Part shown: piece after piece, positions 14,289 to 21,571 of the stretch
Layout of the letters: each line of letters begins with the position of its first letter
How positions within the stretch are numbered: the stretch's first letter is position 1
Assembly (NCBI GenBank): GCA_938036665.1
Contig: CALHWR010000043.1
Location: 1 to 24,395, forward strand
Length of the DNA stretch: 24,395 bases
Source of the DNA: an uncultured Collinsella sp.
GTDB lineage: Bacteria > Actinomycetota > Coriobacteriia > Coriobacteriales > Coriobacteriaceae
Reading direction: 5' to 3'
Position numbers and translations under genes: made by a program
Notes under the pieces: generated by a model
The model's database searches: none
Told to the model about the DNA's origin: nothing
Seen by the model: only the letters and a program-made list of their open reading frames with translations

Positions 14289-14328
14289 AAAAACCACCAC
14301 AAAGGTGCCTGCCCTTTGTGGTGGTTTT
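14289..14328. terminator. CCACCACAAAGG hairpin, copy 2; terminator of the kinase-like gene
   Basis: AAAACCACCACAAAG (14290-14304), loop GTGCCTGCC, CTTTGTGGTGGTTTT (14314-14328): a perfect 15-bp stem. On the minus strand it follows the kinase-like stop (14335) by 6 bp and ends in TTTTTG, so it is a good terminator. Its loop reads GGCAGGCAC on the minus strand, matching copy 1 (GGGACAGGCAC) in the opposite direction. Confidence 0.8.
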
Positions 14329-14334
14329 GGTCGG

Positions 14335-14958
14335 TTAGCCTTCGAGCTGGGCGACTTTGTAGCGGTAGGCTGCGGCGATGACGTCCTTGCAACCCTCGCG
14401 GCCCAGCTTGGCGCGGTTGACGACGATGTCCTTGCCGCTCGTCATCTTCCACTTTCCGGCACTGTAGCGCTTATAGAACGCCTCGCGCGCCTTCTGCTGC
14501 TGCTTGACCAGCTTGGCGCCCTTCTTTTTGTTAAGGCCGCGCTTCTTGCGCACGATCTCGACGCGGTCCTCAAAGGGTGCGGTCACCAACACGGCAATGT
14601 GGTTGGGATTGTTGCGCAGCAGGTAATCGGACAGGCGGCCTTCGATAATGCAGCTCTCGGTCTCGCCCAGATCCAAAATCACCTGGCTCATCTTTTGGAA
14701 CAACTTGTCCGAGTACGAGCGGGCGTCGTAGCGGTCGGGCAGAAACGCCATGTTCTCCACGGCCAGGCGCTCGTCGTAGGCAGCCATCTTGTCGAGCGAC
14801 TCGCCCGCACGCAGCGACGCACGTACCAGCAGCTCGTTGTCATACAGCGGAATCCCCAACTCGTCGGCAAGCATGCGACCAATCTCGTGGCCCTCGGCGC
14901 CAAAGTCGCGCGCGATGGTAATGACCACAGGACTCTTCTTGTTCTCCAGATCGCTCAT
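14335..14958 (-). CDS. Cytidylate-kinase-like protein
   Basis: The 207-residue protein belongs by appearance to the cytidylate-kinase-like P-loop family (AAA/NMP-kinase fold). TIARDFGAEGHEIGRMLADEL at 14-34 has the family's modified P-loop of type S/A-R-x-F-G-x-x-G-x-x-I-G. It is followed by GIPLYDNELL, an acidic helical part, LGETESCIIEGRLSDYLLR (about 97-115), then a very basic lid-like stretch with KKRGLNKKKGAKL and SAGKWKM. True Cmk phosphorylates CMP; for these homologues the substrate is usually unproven. GAAAGGAA precedes the ATG at 14958. The gene is probably monocistronic, bounded by terminators at 14289-14328 and 14983-15005. Confidence 0.85.
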   Translation of the reverse strand: MSDLENKKSPVVITIARDFGAEGHEIGRMLADELGIPLYDNELLVRASLRAGESLDKMAAYDERLAVENMAFLPDRYDARSYSDKLFQKMSQVILDLGETESCIIEGRLSDYLLRNNPNHIAVLVTAPFEDRVEIVRKKRGLNKKKGAKLVKQQQKAREAFYKRYSAGKWKMTSGKDIVVNRAKLGREGCKDVIAAAYRYKVAQLEG

Positions 14959-14982
14959 CGCGATTCCTTTCTAACAAATGAG

Positions 14983-15005
14983 AAAAAGGCTGTCTATCGC
15001 CTTTT
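14983..15005 (-). terminator. Terminator of the amino acid ABC operon
   Basis: On the minus strand AAAAGGC, an 8-nt loop and GCCTTTTT form a short stem ending in T residues (plus coordinates 14983-14990 and 14999-15005). It lies about 30 bp after the last permease stop and just before the kinase-like gene. Confidence 0.75.
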
Positions 15006-15034
15006 CCCACGATAGCGTACCAGGGAAAGCCAGG

Positions 15035-15673
15035 CTACGCTGCCACCATTCGCCTCTGATATGCCCTCACCAACAACGAGATACCAAAGTTGAGCATAAA
15101 GTACATCGCAAACACCAGGCCGTAGAGCATAAGTACCTGCGACAGATCAATCGCGTGGGCCATCACGACGTTTGCCGTGTACATGAGCTCGGCCACGTTA
15201 ATGCCCGAAAGATACGAGCTGTCCTTAATGACGGTCGTGCACTGGCTAAACAGCGCCGGAATGATCGTCTTAAACGTCTGCGGCAGAATGATGTAGCGCA
15301 TGGTGGCAAAGAAGCCGAAACCCTGGCTCTGCGCCGCCTCAAACTGGCCGCGCGGAATCGAGTTGAGGCCGCCGCGCACAATCTCGGCCATAACAGCGCT
15401 GGTAAACAGCGTAAAGGCGATGGTCGAAATCACAATGTCCAAACCCTGCACCGTAAAGTAGATAAACAGGATCCACAGCAGGTTCGGCGTGCAGCGGAAC
15501 AGCTCGATATAGGCGCTCACCAAAATACGGAACGGGCGGGGCGCATAGCTTTTAACAAGCGCCAGCACCGTGCCAAAGATGAGCGAGAAAAAGATCGACA
15601 GCGCCGAGATCTCGATGGTTTTAACAAAGCCGCCCCAAATGTAGAGCAGGTTGGTCGCGTTGAAGATTTCCAT
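15035..15673 (-). CDS. Polar amino acid ABC transporter permease (second)
   Basis: This is an inner-membrane permease of the HisMQ/GlnP type, 212 residues. It has an N-terminal segment TIEISALSIFFSLIFGTVLALV, several further helices, and the cytoplasmic EAA loop that docks the ATPase: IVRGGLNSIPRGQFEAAQSQGF (about 91-112) with LPQTFKTIIPAL after it. The C-terminus is basic (RAYQRRMVAA). The ATG at 15673 lies 3 bp beyond the stop of the first permease gene, and its AGGAGG (15682-15687) lies inside that gene's end. The two permeases presumably form a heterodimer. It is the last gene of the operon, followed by the terminator at 14983-15005. Confidence 0.93.
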   Translation of the reverse strand: MEIFNATNLLYIWGGFVKTIEISALSIFFSLIFGTVLALVKSYAPRPFRILVSAYIELFRCTPNLLWILFIYFTVQGLDIVISTIAFTLFTSAVMAEIVRGGLNSIPRGQFEAAQSQGFGFFATMRYIILPQTFKTIIPALFSQCTTVIKDSSYLSGINVAELMYTANVVMAHAIDLSQVLMLYGLVFAMYFMLNFGISLLVRAYQRRMVAA

Positions 15674-15676
15674 GCG

Positions 15677-16423
15677 CTAGGCCTCCTCTACGTTGTCGAG
15701 CCCCAGCTCGGCGAGGCTCACGCCGCGCGGACGCTCCTTGGAGCGGCGCTCGAGCCACTGCACCAGCATGGCGAGCGGAAAGCAGATGATGAAGTACATA
15801 AGGCAGCAGACGATGTATCCCTGCAGGTAACCGTACAGACTCACAAAGTTGTCGGAACGGTACATAAGGTCGCCGCCGGCCACAAGCGCCAGCACCGACG
15901 TGTTCTTGACTAGGTTGAGTGCCTGGTTACACAGCGGCGGCAGAATGATCTTGAATGTCTGGGGCAGCACGATGTACCAGTACGCCTGCGCACGGGTGAA
16001 GCCCTGGCTCTGCGCCGCCTCCATCTGACCGCGCGGAACCGCCTCGATACCGGTGCGGATGACCTCCGAGATGTAGGCCGCGTGATACAGGCCCACGCCC
16101 AAGAAGCCCAGCACGAACGGCGCGATGCGCACCGGCTGGTCGGCACCGGTTACGGCCTGCAAAAACTGCGGACCGGCCATGTACATAAAGAGCACCTGCA
16201 CGGGCAACGGGGTGTTCTGGTAAAACTCCACGTATACGCGGCTTATGGCGCGCAGCACGCGCGAACGGGTGGTGGAGAACACGCCCAGCAGCGTGCCCAG
16301 CACCAGCGACAGCAGCAGACCGGCAACGACCACCTGCAGCGTCACGCCAAAGCCCTCCCAGAAGGGCCCCATGTTTTGAAATGTCGTCGACCAACGGTCG
16401 GCGTCAAATAATCCTTCGAGCAT
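15677..16423 (-). CDS. Polar amino acid ABC transporter permease (first)
   Basis: A 248-residue HisMQ-type permease starting MLEGLFDADRWSTTF. After a periplasmic start come VTLQVVVAGLLLSLVLGTLLG and further membrane helices. The EAA loop reads EVIRTGIEAVPRGQMEAAQS followed by QGFTRAQAYWYIVLPQTFK. The C-terminal tail RRSKERPRGVSLAELGLDNV is charged and longer than in the partner permease. The ATG at 16423 follows AAGGAAGG; a longer in-frame start at 16456 would overlap the binding-protein gene and lacks such a site. It lies 25 bp after the binding-protein gene and 3 bp before the second permease gene. Confidence 0.93.
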   Translation of the reverse strand: MLEGLFDADRWSTTFQNMGPFWEGFGVTLQVVVAGLLLSLVLGTLLGVFSTTRSRVLRAISRVYVEFYQNTPLPVQVLFMYMAGPQFLQAVTGADQPVRIAPFVLGFLGVGLYHAAYISEVIRTGIEAVPRGQMEAAQSQGFTRAQAYWYIVLPQTFKIILPPLCNQALNLVKNTSVLALVAGGDLMYRSDNFVSLYGYLQGYIVCCLMYFIICFPLAMLVQWLERRSKERPRGVSLAELGLDNVEEA

Positions 16424-16448
16424 TTGATTCCTTCCTTGGACGATGCGC

Positions 16449-17324
16449 CTATACAAGACCCCAGGTCTTGACCTCTTGGTCGAGCCAGCCGTCGGCCAGG
16501 CGATCGCAAATCACCTGATCGACCACGGCCGAAAGGTCGCAGCCCTTCTTGGTCGCCACGCCGTAGCCCTGCTCGCCAAACTTGACCTCGGGCTGCAGCA
16601 GCTCAACGGTCTCGTTCATGTAGCCGGCCAGCGTGGAGCGGTCCATGGCAAAGACGTCGATATTGCCGGCGTCGAGCGAACTCTTGATGATGGGGTAGCC
16701 GCTAAAGGCCCTAAACTCGGGCTTGCAGCTAAAGCCGTTGTCCTTGATCATCTGCTCGATCAGGCCCTGCGTGGTGGCGCCCTGGCTCACGCCAATGACC
16801 TTGCCGTCCAGATCCTCAATCGAGGTAAAGCCCGAACGCTTCTTGACCATGAGTCCCACGTAGTCGGTGCGGTACGGCGTCGAGAAATCCCAGCTCTTCT
16901 TGCGCTCGTCGGTGATGGTGTAGGTCGCCGCGACCACGTCAAGCTGGCCGTTATCGATCAGCGGGCCGCGCGTCTTGGGCGTTACGTCGGTAAACTCGAC
17001 AAGCTCCTGGGCACGGGCCTCCTTGTAGCTCACGCCAAAGACGGCAGCGGCGATCTGGTAGCACAAATCGACTTCCATGCCCTCAAAGCGGCCCTTGGCG
17101 GTGTCGTAATAGCCATAGCCGGGAACGTCCTTCTTGACGCCGGCATTCAGATGACCACACGACTTAATGGCCGCAAGCTTGGACCCCTTGTCGGAGCCCT
17201 CGCCGCTGGTAGAGTTACCGCAACCGGTAAGCGCGGTCCCCGTCAGCGCAAGCATGCCGGCGCCCGCCAGCTGCAAAAAGTGACGGCGCGACACGGCCGC
17301 CCTCGTCATATCCGTCATGTCCAT
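16449..17324 (-). CDS. Amino acid ABC transporter solute-binding lipoprotein
   Basis: The extracellular binding protein of the transporter, 291 residues, family 3 (polar amino acid) type. The N-terminus combines a twin-arginine-like motif SRRHFLQ (12-18), a hydrophobic stretch and a lipobox LTGC, predicting lipid attachment at Cys35. The mature part shows GRFEGMEVDLCYQIA, the QLDVVAATYTITDERKKSWDFS region and DLDGKVIGVSQGATTQ, all typical of glutamine/glutamate/aspartate-type receptors, but exact ligand specificity cannot be read. The ATG at 17324 lies 8 bp after the ATPase stop; a GTG one codon earlier is an alternative, and both have weak ribosome binding sites. The combination of a Tat-like signal with a lipobox is plausible in actinobacteria. 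Confidence 0.92.
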   Translation of the reverse strand: MDMTDMTRAAVSRRHFLQLAGAGMLALTGTALTGCGNSTSGEGSDKGSKLAAIKSCGHLNAGVKKDVPGYGYYDTAKGRFEGMEVDLCYQIAAAVFGVSYKEARAQELVEFTDVTPKTRGPLIDNGQLDVVAATYTITDERKKSWDFSTPYRTDYVGLMVKKRSGFTSIEDLDGKVIGVSQGATTQGLIEQMIKDNGFSCKPEFRAFSGYPIIKSSLDAGNIDVFAMDRSTLAGYMNETVELLQPEVKFGEQGYGVATKKGCDLSAVVDQVICDRLADGWLDQEVKTWGLV

Positions 17325-17332
17325 CACCGCGC

Positions 17333-18064
17333 CTAGTGCAGAATCTTGGACAGGAACTCGCGGCAGCGCGGGTTCTCGGGGTTATCGAAGAAGTGCTCGG
17401 GCGTACCCTCCTCCAGGATGCGGCCGTCCTCCATAAAGATGACGCGGTCGGCCACCTGGCGCGCAAAGCCCATCTCGTGCGTCACGCAGATCATGGTGAT
17501 GTCCTCCTGCGCGAGCTCAATCATAACGTCCAGGACTTCCTGGACCATCTCGGGGTCGAGCGCCGAGGTCGGCTCGTCAAACAGGATGATGGGCTGCTTG
17601 GTGCACAGGGCGCGGGCGATGGCGATGCGCTGCTGCTGACCACCCGAGAGGTTCTGCGGATACTCGCCGGCCTTATGCGCCATGCCGACGCGCTTGAGCG
17701 CGGCGATGGCGACCTCGGTCGCCTCCTCCTTGCTCTTCTTTTGCAGCTTGATGGGCGCGAGCGTCAGGTTGCCGAGCACCGTCATGTTGGGATACAGGTT
17801 GAACTGCTGAAACACCATGGAGCTATACTTGCGAGCCATCTCCAGGTGATTCTTTTTGGTAAGCGGCGTACCGTCGATGATGACCTCGCCCGACGTGGGC
17901 TCCTCCAGATAATCGACGCAACGGATGAGCGTCGACTTGCCCGAGCCGGAAGGCCCGATCATTACGAGCTTCTCGCCGCGCTTGACGGTGAGGTTGATAT
18001 CTTTGAGCACATGCAGGTCGCCAAAGTACTTGTTGAGATGCTTGATCTCGATCATGTCTGCCAT
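17333..18064 (-). CDS. glnQ: Polar amino acid ABC transporter ATP-binding protein
   Basis: The 243-residue cytoplasmic ATPase powers the transporter. Walker A GPSGSGKS is at 37-44, the Q-loop [16 protein letters not shown] at 84-99, the signature LSGGQQQR at 139-146, Walker [14 protein letters not shown] at 159-171 and the switch His196 in VTHEMGFA. The [10 protein letters not shown] and THEMGFA forms are characteristic of GlnQ/HisP-type polar amino acid importers. The ATG at 18064 has a strong GGGAAGGGA site upstream. It is the first gene of a four-gene operon (ATPase, binding protein, two permeases). The symbol follows the family; the real substrate could be glutamate, glutamine or another polar amino acid. 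Confidence 0.94.
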   Translation of the reverse strand: MADMIEIKHLNKYFGDLHVLKDINLTVKRGEKLVMIGPSGSGKSTLIRCVDYLEEPTSGEVIIDGTPLTKKNHLEMARKYSSMVFQQFNLYPNMTVLGNLTLAPIKLQKKSKEEATEVAIAALKRVGMAHKAGEYPQNLSGGQQQRIAIARALCTKQPIILFDEPTSALDPEMVQEVLDVMIELAQEDITMICVTHEMGFARQVADRVIFMEDGRILEEGTPEHFFDNPENPRCREFLSKILH

Positions 18065-18099
18065 GAATGTCCCTTCCCTGCGTTTACACGAGTTGAACT

Positions 18100-18128
18100 A
18101 TTGTACGGAAAGAACCACGTTTCCGCAG
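18100..18128 (-). promoter_or_regulatory. Candidate promoter of the amino acid ABC operon
   Basis: On the minus strand CCGTACAATAG gives a TACAAT -10 (18105-18100) about 36 bp before the ATPase start. No good -35 is visible at the expected place. The rest of the 345-bp gene-free region up to 18409 is occupied mainly by the palindromes listed next. Confidence 0.35.
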
Positions 18129-18168
18129 CCCACACTACATTCCCGTAAAGAACCCGCAATCTTCCACC

Positions 18169-18236
18169 CACTCATTGGGGACGGACTTAAATGAGTACCC
18201 CCGTGGCTACTCATTTAAGTCCGTCCCCAATGAGTG
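18169..18236. repeat. Perfect 29-bp palindrome with GGGGACGG motif
   Basis: Arms 18169-18197 and 18208-18236 are perfect reverse complements, with a 10-nt loop CCCCCGTGGC. Each arm reads CACTCATTGGGGACGG, then ACTTAAATGAGTA. The ACTCATT/AATGAGT ends also pair within a single arm, so the sequence can fold as one long hairpin or two small ones. There is no T run on either side, so it is not a classical terminator. Confidence 0.9.
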
Positions 18237-18266
18237 CAACCGCCCTTGTTGAGCATAAGTCAGCGA

Positions 18267-18365
18267 AAACCCGTACACGCGAGCAAGGTGACGTGAAATG
18301 AAAGGGCGCAGACCTTATGGTCGCGCCCTTGAAATTGAACGTCAGATTGCCGTGTGTACGGGTTT
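18267..18365. repeat. Inverted repeat concentric with the hairpin at 18302-18330
   Basis: AAACCCGTACAC (18267-18278) pairs perfectly with GTGTACGGGTTT (18354-18365). The midpoint of this pair and of the inner hairpin is the same base, 18316. Confidence 0.75.
18302..18330 (-). terminator. Terminator-like hairpin downstream of the YqeY gene
   Basis: AAGGGCGC, an unpaired A, GACC, loop TTAT, GGTC, GCGCCCTT: 12 pairs with one bulge. On the minus strand it ends CCCTTTCATTTC, a weak T-rich tail. A second perfect hairpin, GTTACGCGGTTT (18379-18390) with AAACCGCGTAAC (18395-18406), lies between it and the YqeY stop at 18410. Confidence 0.65.
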
Positions 18366-18409
18366 GCAGCGTCGAGCCGTTACGCGGTTTGGTAAAACCG
18401 CGTAACAAA

Positions 18410-18853
18410 TTACGCCAATTTTGCGCCGACGATCTTTGCCGCTGCCGGCTTGTCGAAGTTGCCGCCGGTAGCCTTGCCGAGTGCTCCCATGACCTGGCCC
18501 ATCTGCTTCTTGGACGTGGCGCCCAGCTCGGCGATGACCTGCTCGATCAGGGCCTCGAGCTCCTCGCCCGAAACCTGCGCGGGCAGAAGGCTCTCCAGAA
18601 TCTTGACCTGCTCGGTCAGGTTGTCGGTACGCTCCTGGTCGGTGCCGGCCTTGATGGACATCTCCAGCGTCTCGCTCGTCTGCTTGATCAGACGCTTGAT
18701 CATGTTGTTGACGTCTTCCTCAGTCACATCGCGGCGCTCATTGACCTCGATATTCTTCACCTCAGCCTTAACCTGGCGAATGATGGACAGGCGAACCTTG
18801 TCCTTGGCCTTCATGGCCGCGATCATTTCCTGCTGCAGCTCTTCGTTGGTCAT
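18410..18853 (-). CDS. GatB/YqeY domain-containing protein
   Basis: A small 147-residue soluble, helical protein of the YqeY family, related to the tRNA-binding C-terminal domain of the GatB amidotransferase subunit. Its cellular role is unclear. The sequence opens MTNEELQQEMIAAMKAKDKVRLSIIR, the typical start with the AMKAKDK and RLS motifs. It continues with DVTEEDVNNMIKRLIKQ and LPAQVSGEELEALIE, and ends with GKATGGNFDKPAAAKIV, the usual C-terminal NGKxDxxxAxxxV-like motif. The ATG at 18853 lies 8 nt after a perfect AGGAGG (18862-18867); a TTG at 18859 is too close to it. It lies 54 bp downstream of the foldase gene on the same strand, so the two may be co-transcribed. Confidence 0.92.
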   Translation of the reverse strand: MTNEELQQEMIAAMKAKDKVRLSIIRQVKAEVKNIEVNERRDVTEEDVNNMIKRLIKQTSETLEMSIKAGTDQERTDNLTEQVKILESLLPAQVSGEELEALIEQVIAELGATSKKQMGQVMGALGKATGGNFDKPAAAKIVGAKLA

Positions 18854-18907
18854 CTGCAAATCCTCCTCAATAGTGCGGGCGGCACTCGCGCGAGCACCGC
18901 CCCATGA

Positions 18908-20128
18908 TTACTCAGTCGTCGACGAATTGTCGGTCGAGCTCTTGGTGACACCCTTCAGGCTCACGTTGTAGGGTACGTCCTTGGGCATGGGGTTGACGGT
19001 GATGTCGGCGTCCTTTTTGTACTGCTCCCGCCACTCGCTATATGCAGTGCTGGCCGCCTGCGTCTTCACCACGTTGGAGACGTACTTCTTGATGGCCTTG
19101 GGTACCTGCTTGATATCATCGACCTGGCTATCGACATGGAAGTAGTCAGTGCACTTGATAATGTGATAGCCGTACGTCGACTCGACCACGCCGCTCACAT
19201 CGCCCTTGTTGAGCCCCTCGAGTGCCGTCTGGTAGCTGTCGACGAAGGTGGTGAGCTTGTCCCAGCCCACGTCGCCCTTCTTCTCCTTGGAACCGGTGTC
19301 GTCGGAATACTGCTTCACAGCGTCTTCGAAGCTCAGCTCGCCGGAGTTAATCTTGTCCAGGCACTCCTGCGCCTTGGCCTTGGCGGCAGCCTTGTCCTCG
19401 TCGGATGCCTCGGAATCGACCTTGATCAGGATGTTCGACGAGCGGCGGGCATCGTTGTACTTCGACAGGTTCTCGTTGATGTAATCGACGATCTCGCTGT
19501 CCTCGGGCTTGCTGGTAGGCGCCACGGCTTCCTTGAGCTTTTGCTGCGCCAGGCTCTCCTTGAGCGAGCTCTTATAGGTGTCCTCGGTGTAGCCGTAGGT
19601 CTTAAGGGTCTTCTTAAAGGTCTTGGCGCCGCCCGCGCTCTTGCACGCGTCCTTCCAAGCCTTCTCGACCTCCTCATCCGACACCGTCACGCCGTTTTCC
19701 TTCTGCGCCTGCTGAAGCAGAATCTGCTGCGTGTAGGAATCGATGAGCTGCTTGCGATACTTCTTGGGCGTAAGGTCGTTGTTGACCAGGTACTGCGCCC
19801 AATCCTTGTCCTTGGTATAACCATAGGACGTGCGCATGCTCATGATCTGCTTGGTCACGGTATCCTCGGTGAGGTTGGTGCCGTTGATGGTGGCGGCAAC
19901 GCCGCCGGTGAGCTTGTAGCCCGAGGTGTCCTCGGTCTGCGACATAAGACCGGAGCACGCCATGGCCGAGACGGAAAGCAACATTGCCAGCACGCCGATA
20001 ACCACCAGAACAATCTTGACGGTCTTAGACACGTACGTCTTGCGCTGCTTCTTACGAGAGCTGGAGGCAGCGCGAGTCTGCTGCTCGGGCGTCGGCGCGG
20101 CCTCGGAGTTCTTTTTCTTATTTGCCAT
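18908..20128 (-). CDS. Membrane-anchored parvulin-type peptidylprolyl isomerase (PrsA/SurA-like)
   Basis: The 406-residue protein is predicted to help fold exported proteins outside the membrane. Residues 1-36 are cytoplasmic, polar and basic (MANKKKNSEAAP and on to SSSRKKQRKTYVSK). A membrane segment follows at about 37-57 (VKIVLVVIGVLAMLLSVSAM). It is directly followed by Cys58, which might be lipidated, although AMAC is not a classic lipobox. A SurA N-terminal-like helical region precedes the parvulin domain at about 225-330, with NILIKVD, DAVKQYSDD, KGDVGWD and STYGYHIIKC. The C-terminal tail is rich in Ser and Thr. The ATG at 20128 follows AAAGGCC. A longer in-frame start at 20275 would overlap the PTS gene and lacks family support. 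Confidence 0.88.
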   Translation of the reverse strand: MANKKKNSEAAPTPEQQTRAASSSRKKQRKTYVSKTVKIVLVVIGVLAMLLSVSAMACSGLMSQTEDTSGYKLTGGVAATINGTNLTEDTVTKQIMSMRTSYGYTKDKDWAQYLVNNDLTPKKYRKQLIDSYTQQILLQQAQKENGVTVSDEEVEKAWKDACKSAGGAKTFKKTLKTYGYTEDTYKSSLKESLAQQKLKEAVAPTSKPEDSEIVDYINENLSKYNDARRSSNILIKVDSEASDEDKAAAKAKAQECLDKINSGELSFEDAVKQYSDDTGSKEKKGDVGWDKLTTFVDSYQTALEGLNKGDVSGVVESTYGYHIIKCTDYFHVDSQVDDIKQVPKAIKKYVSNVVKTQAASTAYSEWREQYKKDADITVNPMPKDVPYNVSLKGVTKSSTDNSSTTE

Positions 20129-20177
20129 AGTTGGCCTTTCGCATAACGAATCGAACAAACGCCATTGTGTCACAACG

Positions 20178-20213
20178 CGGCCCCCGCGACAAAAGGAACG
20201 TCCCCAGGGGCCG
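20178..20213. repeat. GGGGAC-containing imperfect hairpin after the PTS IIA gene
   Basis: CGGCCCC (20178-20184) pairs with GGGGCCG (20207-20213) around a 22-nt loop. On the minus strand the loop includes GGGGACGTTCC, similar to the GGGGAC heads of other repeats here. It lies 3 bp after the PTS gene stop. No T run follows, so terminator function is doubtful. Confidence 0.5.
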
Positions 20214-20216
20214 GAT

Positions 20217-20681
20217 TTAAAAGTGGCGGCGGATGGCTTCGACCATGCCTTGGGGCGTGGTCTGGCCGAGCACATCGGCCGCGGTGTCCGCGTCCATAAA
20301 GATATTCATAAGCGCTTGCAGAGCCTCGACCTGGCCGCCCGGCTCGGCAATGCCCAAGTTGATGACGATCTGCGCCGGCACAGGGGCACCCATGCCCGCC
20401 ATAGCATTGAATGTCACGGGCGTGGCCGGCTTCACCACCGCGATGTAGGGCTTAGCCACAAACCCCGGATCGGTATGCGGGATGGCAATGTTGGCCGCCG
20501 GCATGGCAAGCCCTGTGGGATAGGCATCCTCGCGCGTGCGGACGGCGTCGAGCCAACCGGTGCCAATGTAGCCGCGTGGAGCAAGTTCGCCTTCGAGTCG
20601 CGCAAACACCTCATCAGGCGTCGCACACTCCCAATCAAAAAACACCAGCTCAGGCGTAAACAGCGCTTCGTTATCCGCCAT
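20217..20681 (-). CDS. PTS EIIA component, galactitol/fructose type, orphan
   Basis: The 154-residue cytosolic protein accepts phosphate from HPr in sugar phosphotransferase systems. It has the EIIA phosphorylation-site motif IAIPHTDP with His69. PVTFNAMAGMGAPVPAQIV and LQALMNIFMDADTAADVLGQ follow, which most resemble GatA-like (galactitol) subunits. The ATG at 20681 follows GGAGGA. No EIIB, EIIC or sugar-metabolic gene lies beside it; upstream is a toxin-antitoxin pair and downstream the foldase. It may serve a transporter encoded elsewhere or a regulatory role. Confidence 0.88.
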   Translation of the reverse strand: MADNEALFTPELVFFDWECATPDEVFARLEGELAPRGYIGTGWLDAVRTREDAYPTGLAMPAANIAIPHTDPGFVAKPYIAVVKPATPVTFNAMAGMGAPVPAQIVINLGIAEPGGQVEALQALMNIFMDADTAADVLGQTTPQGMVEAIRRHF

Positions 20682-20746
20682 ATCGTCCTCCAAAGTTGCA
20701 TGAGGGCCACAATGCTCAATATGATAGCGAAACGGAGTATGCAAGG

Positions 20747-21214
20747 TTAGCCGAGGATCCCGATGAGCTCGAGTGCGCGCGCGGGCGTCAAGCATACCTC
20801 GGGCATCGCCTCCAACATGCGTCGGTCGCTCGTGATTACGTAGTCGACATCCGCCGTATCGCCCGATGCAATGATGAGATTGTCCTCAAGGTCCGGCATA
20901 CGCTTGCCAAGCATACGCGCCATCTCGCATTCCGCCAACGAAAGCGGAGAAGCCGTTGCCACCTGCATCATATGCTCGATACAGGCCCATGCAGCCGGAC
21001 CGAACGGAGCGTTAACCCCATTCACATTCCGCTGAGCTAGACACCGCGGCACAATGTAGAACAGGTCCTTTGCCGTCGTTGGCGCGTACAGAAGGTCAAT
21101 CTTTCCCGCCTCGGCCAACTCAATCAATCTTTTCGCCTCGTCGAACGCCCCCTCTTGCAGGTAATAATCGAGCCAAACGTTTGTGTCTACCAAGAGTCGT
21201 TTTGCCGCAATCAT
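20747..21214 (-). CDS. PIN-domain toxin of a toxin-antitoxin pair
   Basis: The 155-residue protein begins MIAAKRLLVDTNVWLDYYL. VDTN with Asp10 is the first acidic metal ligand of PIN ribonucleases. Further acidic residues occur in MPDLEDNLIIASG (Asp108, Glu110, Asp111) and DYVITSDRR (Asp130), the expected positions for the later ligands. PIN toxins of the VapC type cleave specific RNAs, usually tRNAs or rRNA. The ATG at 21214 overlaps the upstream antitoxin stop by four bases (ATGA), typical of translationally coupled toxin-antitoxin operons. The partner is RelB/DinJ-like rather than VapB-like. The RNA target cannot be inferred. Confidence 0.87.
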   Translation of the reverse strand: MIAAKRLLVDTNVWLDYYLQEGAFDEAKRLIELAEAGKIDLLYAPTTAKDLFYIVPRCLAQRNVNGVNAPFGPAAWACIEHMMQVATASPLSLAECEMARMLGKRMPDLEDNLIIASGDTADVDYVITSDRRMLEAMPEVCLTPARALELIGILG

Positions 21215-21555
21215 CGGCAATTCGCCTCTATGCCAGCGATCATCGCATCGTACATGTCGTCGCGTACGGCACCCCAGTTGTCTGCCGATGATTCAGCTGG
21301 CGCAAAATCCGCCGCGCTCAACCCCAATGAGAAAAAAGCCAGCCCGCATCCCTGCTCGGCCAGACTCTCCGCACGGGGTGCCTCGCACCTATCCTCCACC
21401 ATAAATCCTGGCAACGTCTGATGCTCGACAAGGTAGGTCCAAAGCGCACGAATAGCGTCACTCGGCCCCAGCCCATTGCGAGTCAGGACCGCATCGCCGC
21501 CAGCCTTGAGCATAGGGTCGATTCGCGTGTTGAGCTGCACTGTTGCTGTTGCCAT
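21211..21555 (-). CDS. RelB/DinJ-like antitoxin
   Basis: A 114-residue protein opening MATATVQLNTRIDPMLKAGG followed by DAVLTRNGLGPSDAIRALWTYL. This is the ribbon-helix-helix pattern of RelB/DinJ antitoxins: a short strand with alternating residues, then a helix with the GLxxSDAIR motif. It should bind its own promoter as a dimer. The C-terminal half (GFMVEDRCEAPRA onward to DDMYDAMIAGIEANCR) would wrap the toxin. The ATG at 21555 is chosen because GAGGAG lies about 6 nt upstream; a longer in-frame start at 21669 reads through the purN terminator. It overlaps the PIN gene by 4 bp. Confidence 0.87.
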   Translation of the reverse strand: MATATVQLNTRIDPMLKAGGDAVLTRNGLGPSDAIRALWTYLVEHQTLPGFMVEDRCEAPRAESLAEQGCGLAFFSLGLSAADFAPAESSADNWGAVRDDMYDAMIAGIEANCR

Positions 21556-21571
21556 GGCGACTCCTCTCTGC

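Noticed and set aside
14100..14300. 66-residue minus-strand reading frame through the palindrome array
   Set aside because: Its repeated ICNT/LTVTD words are just the translated palindromes; there is no ribosome binding site and it overlaps a terminator hairpin.
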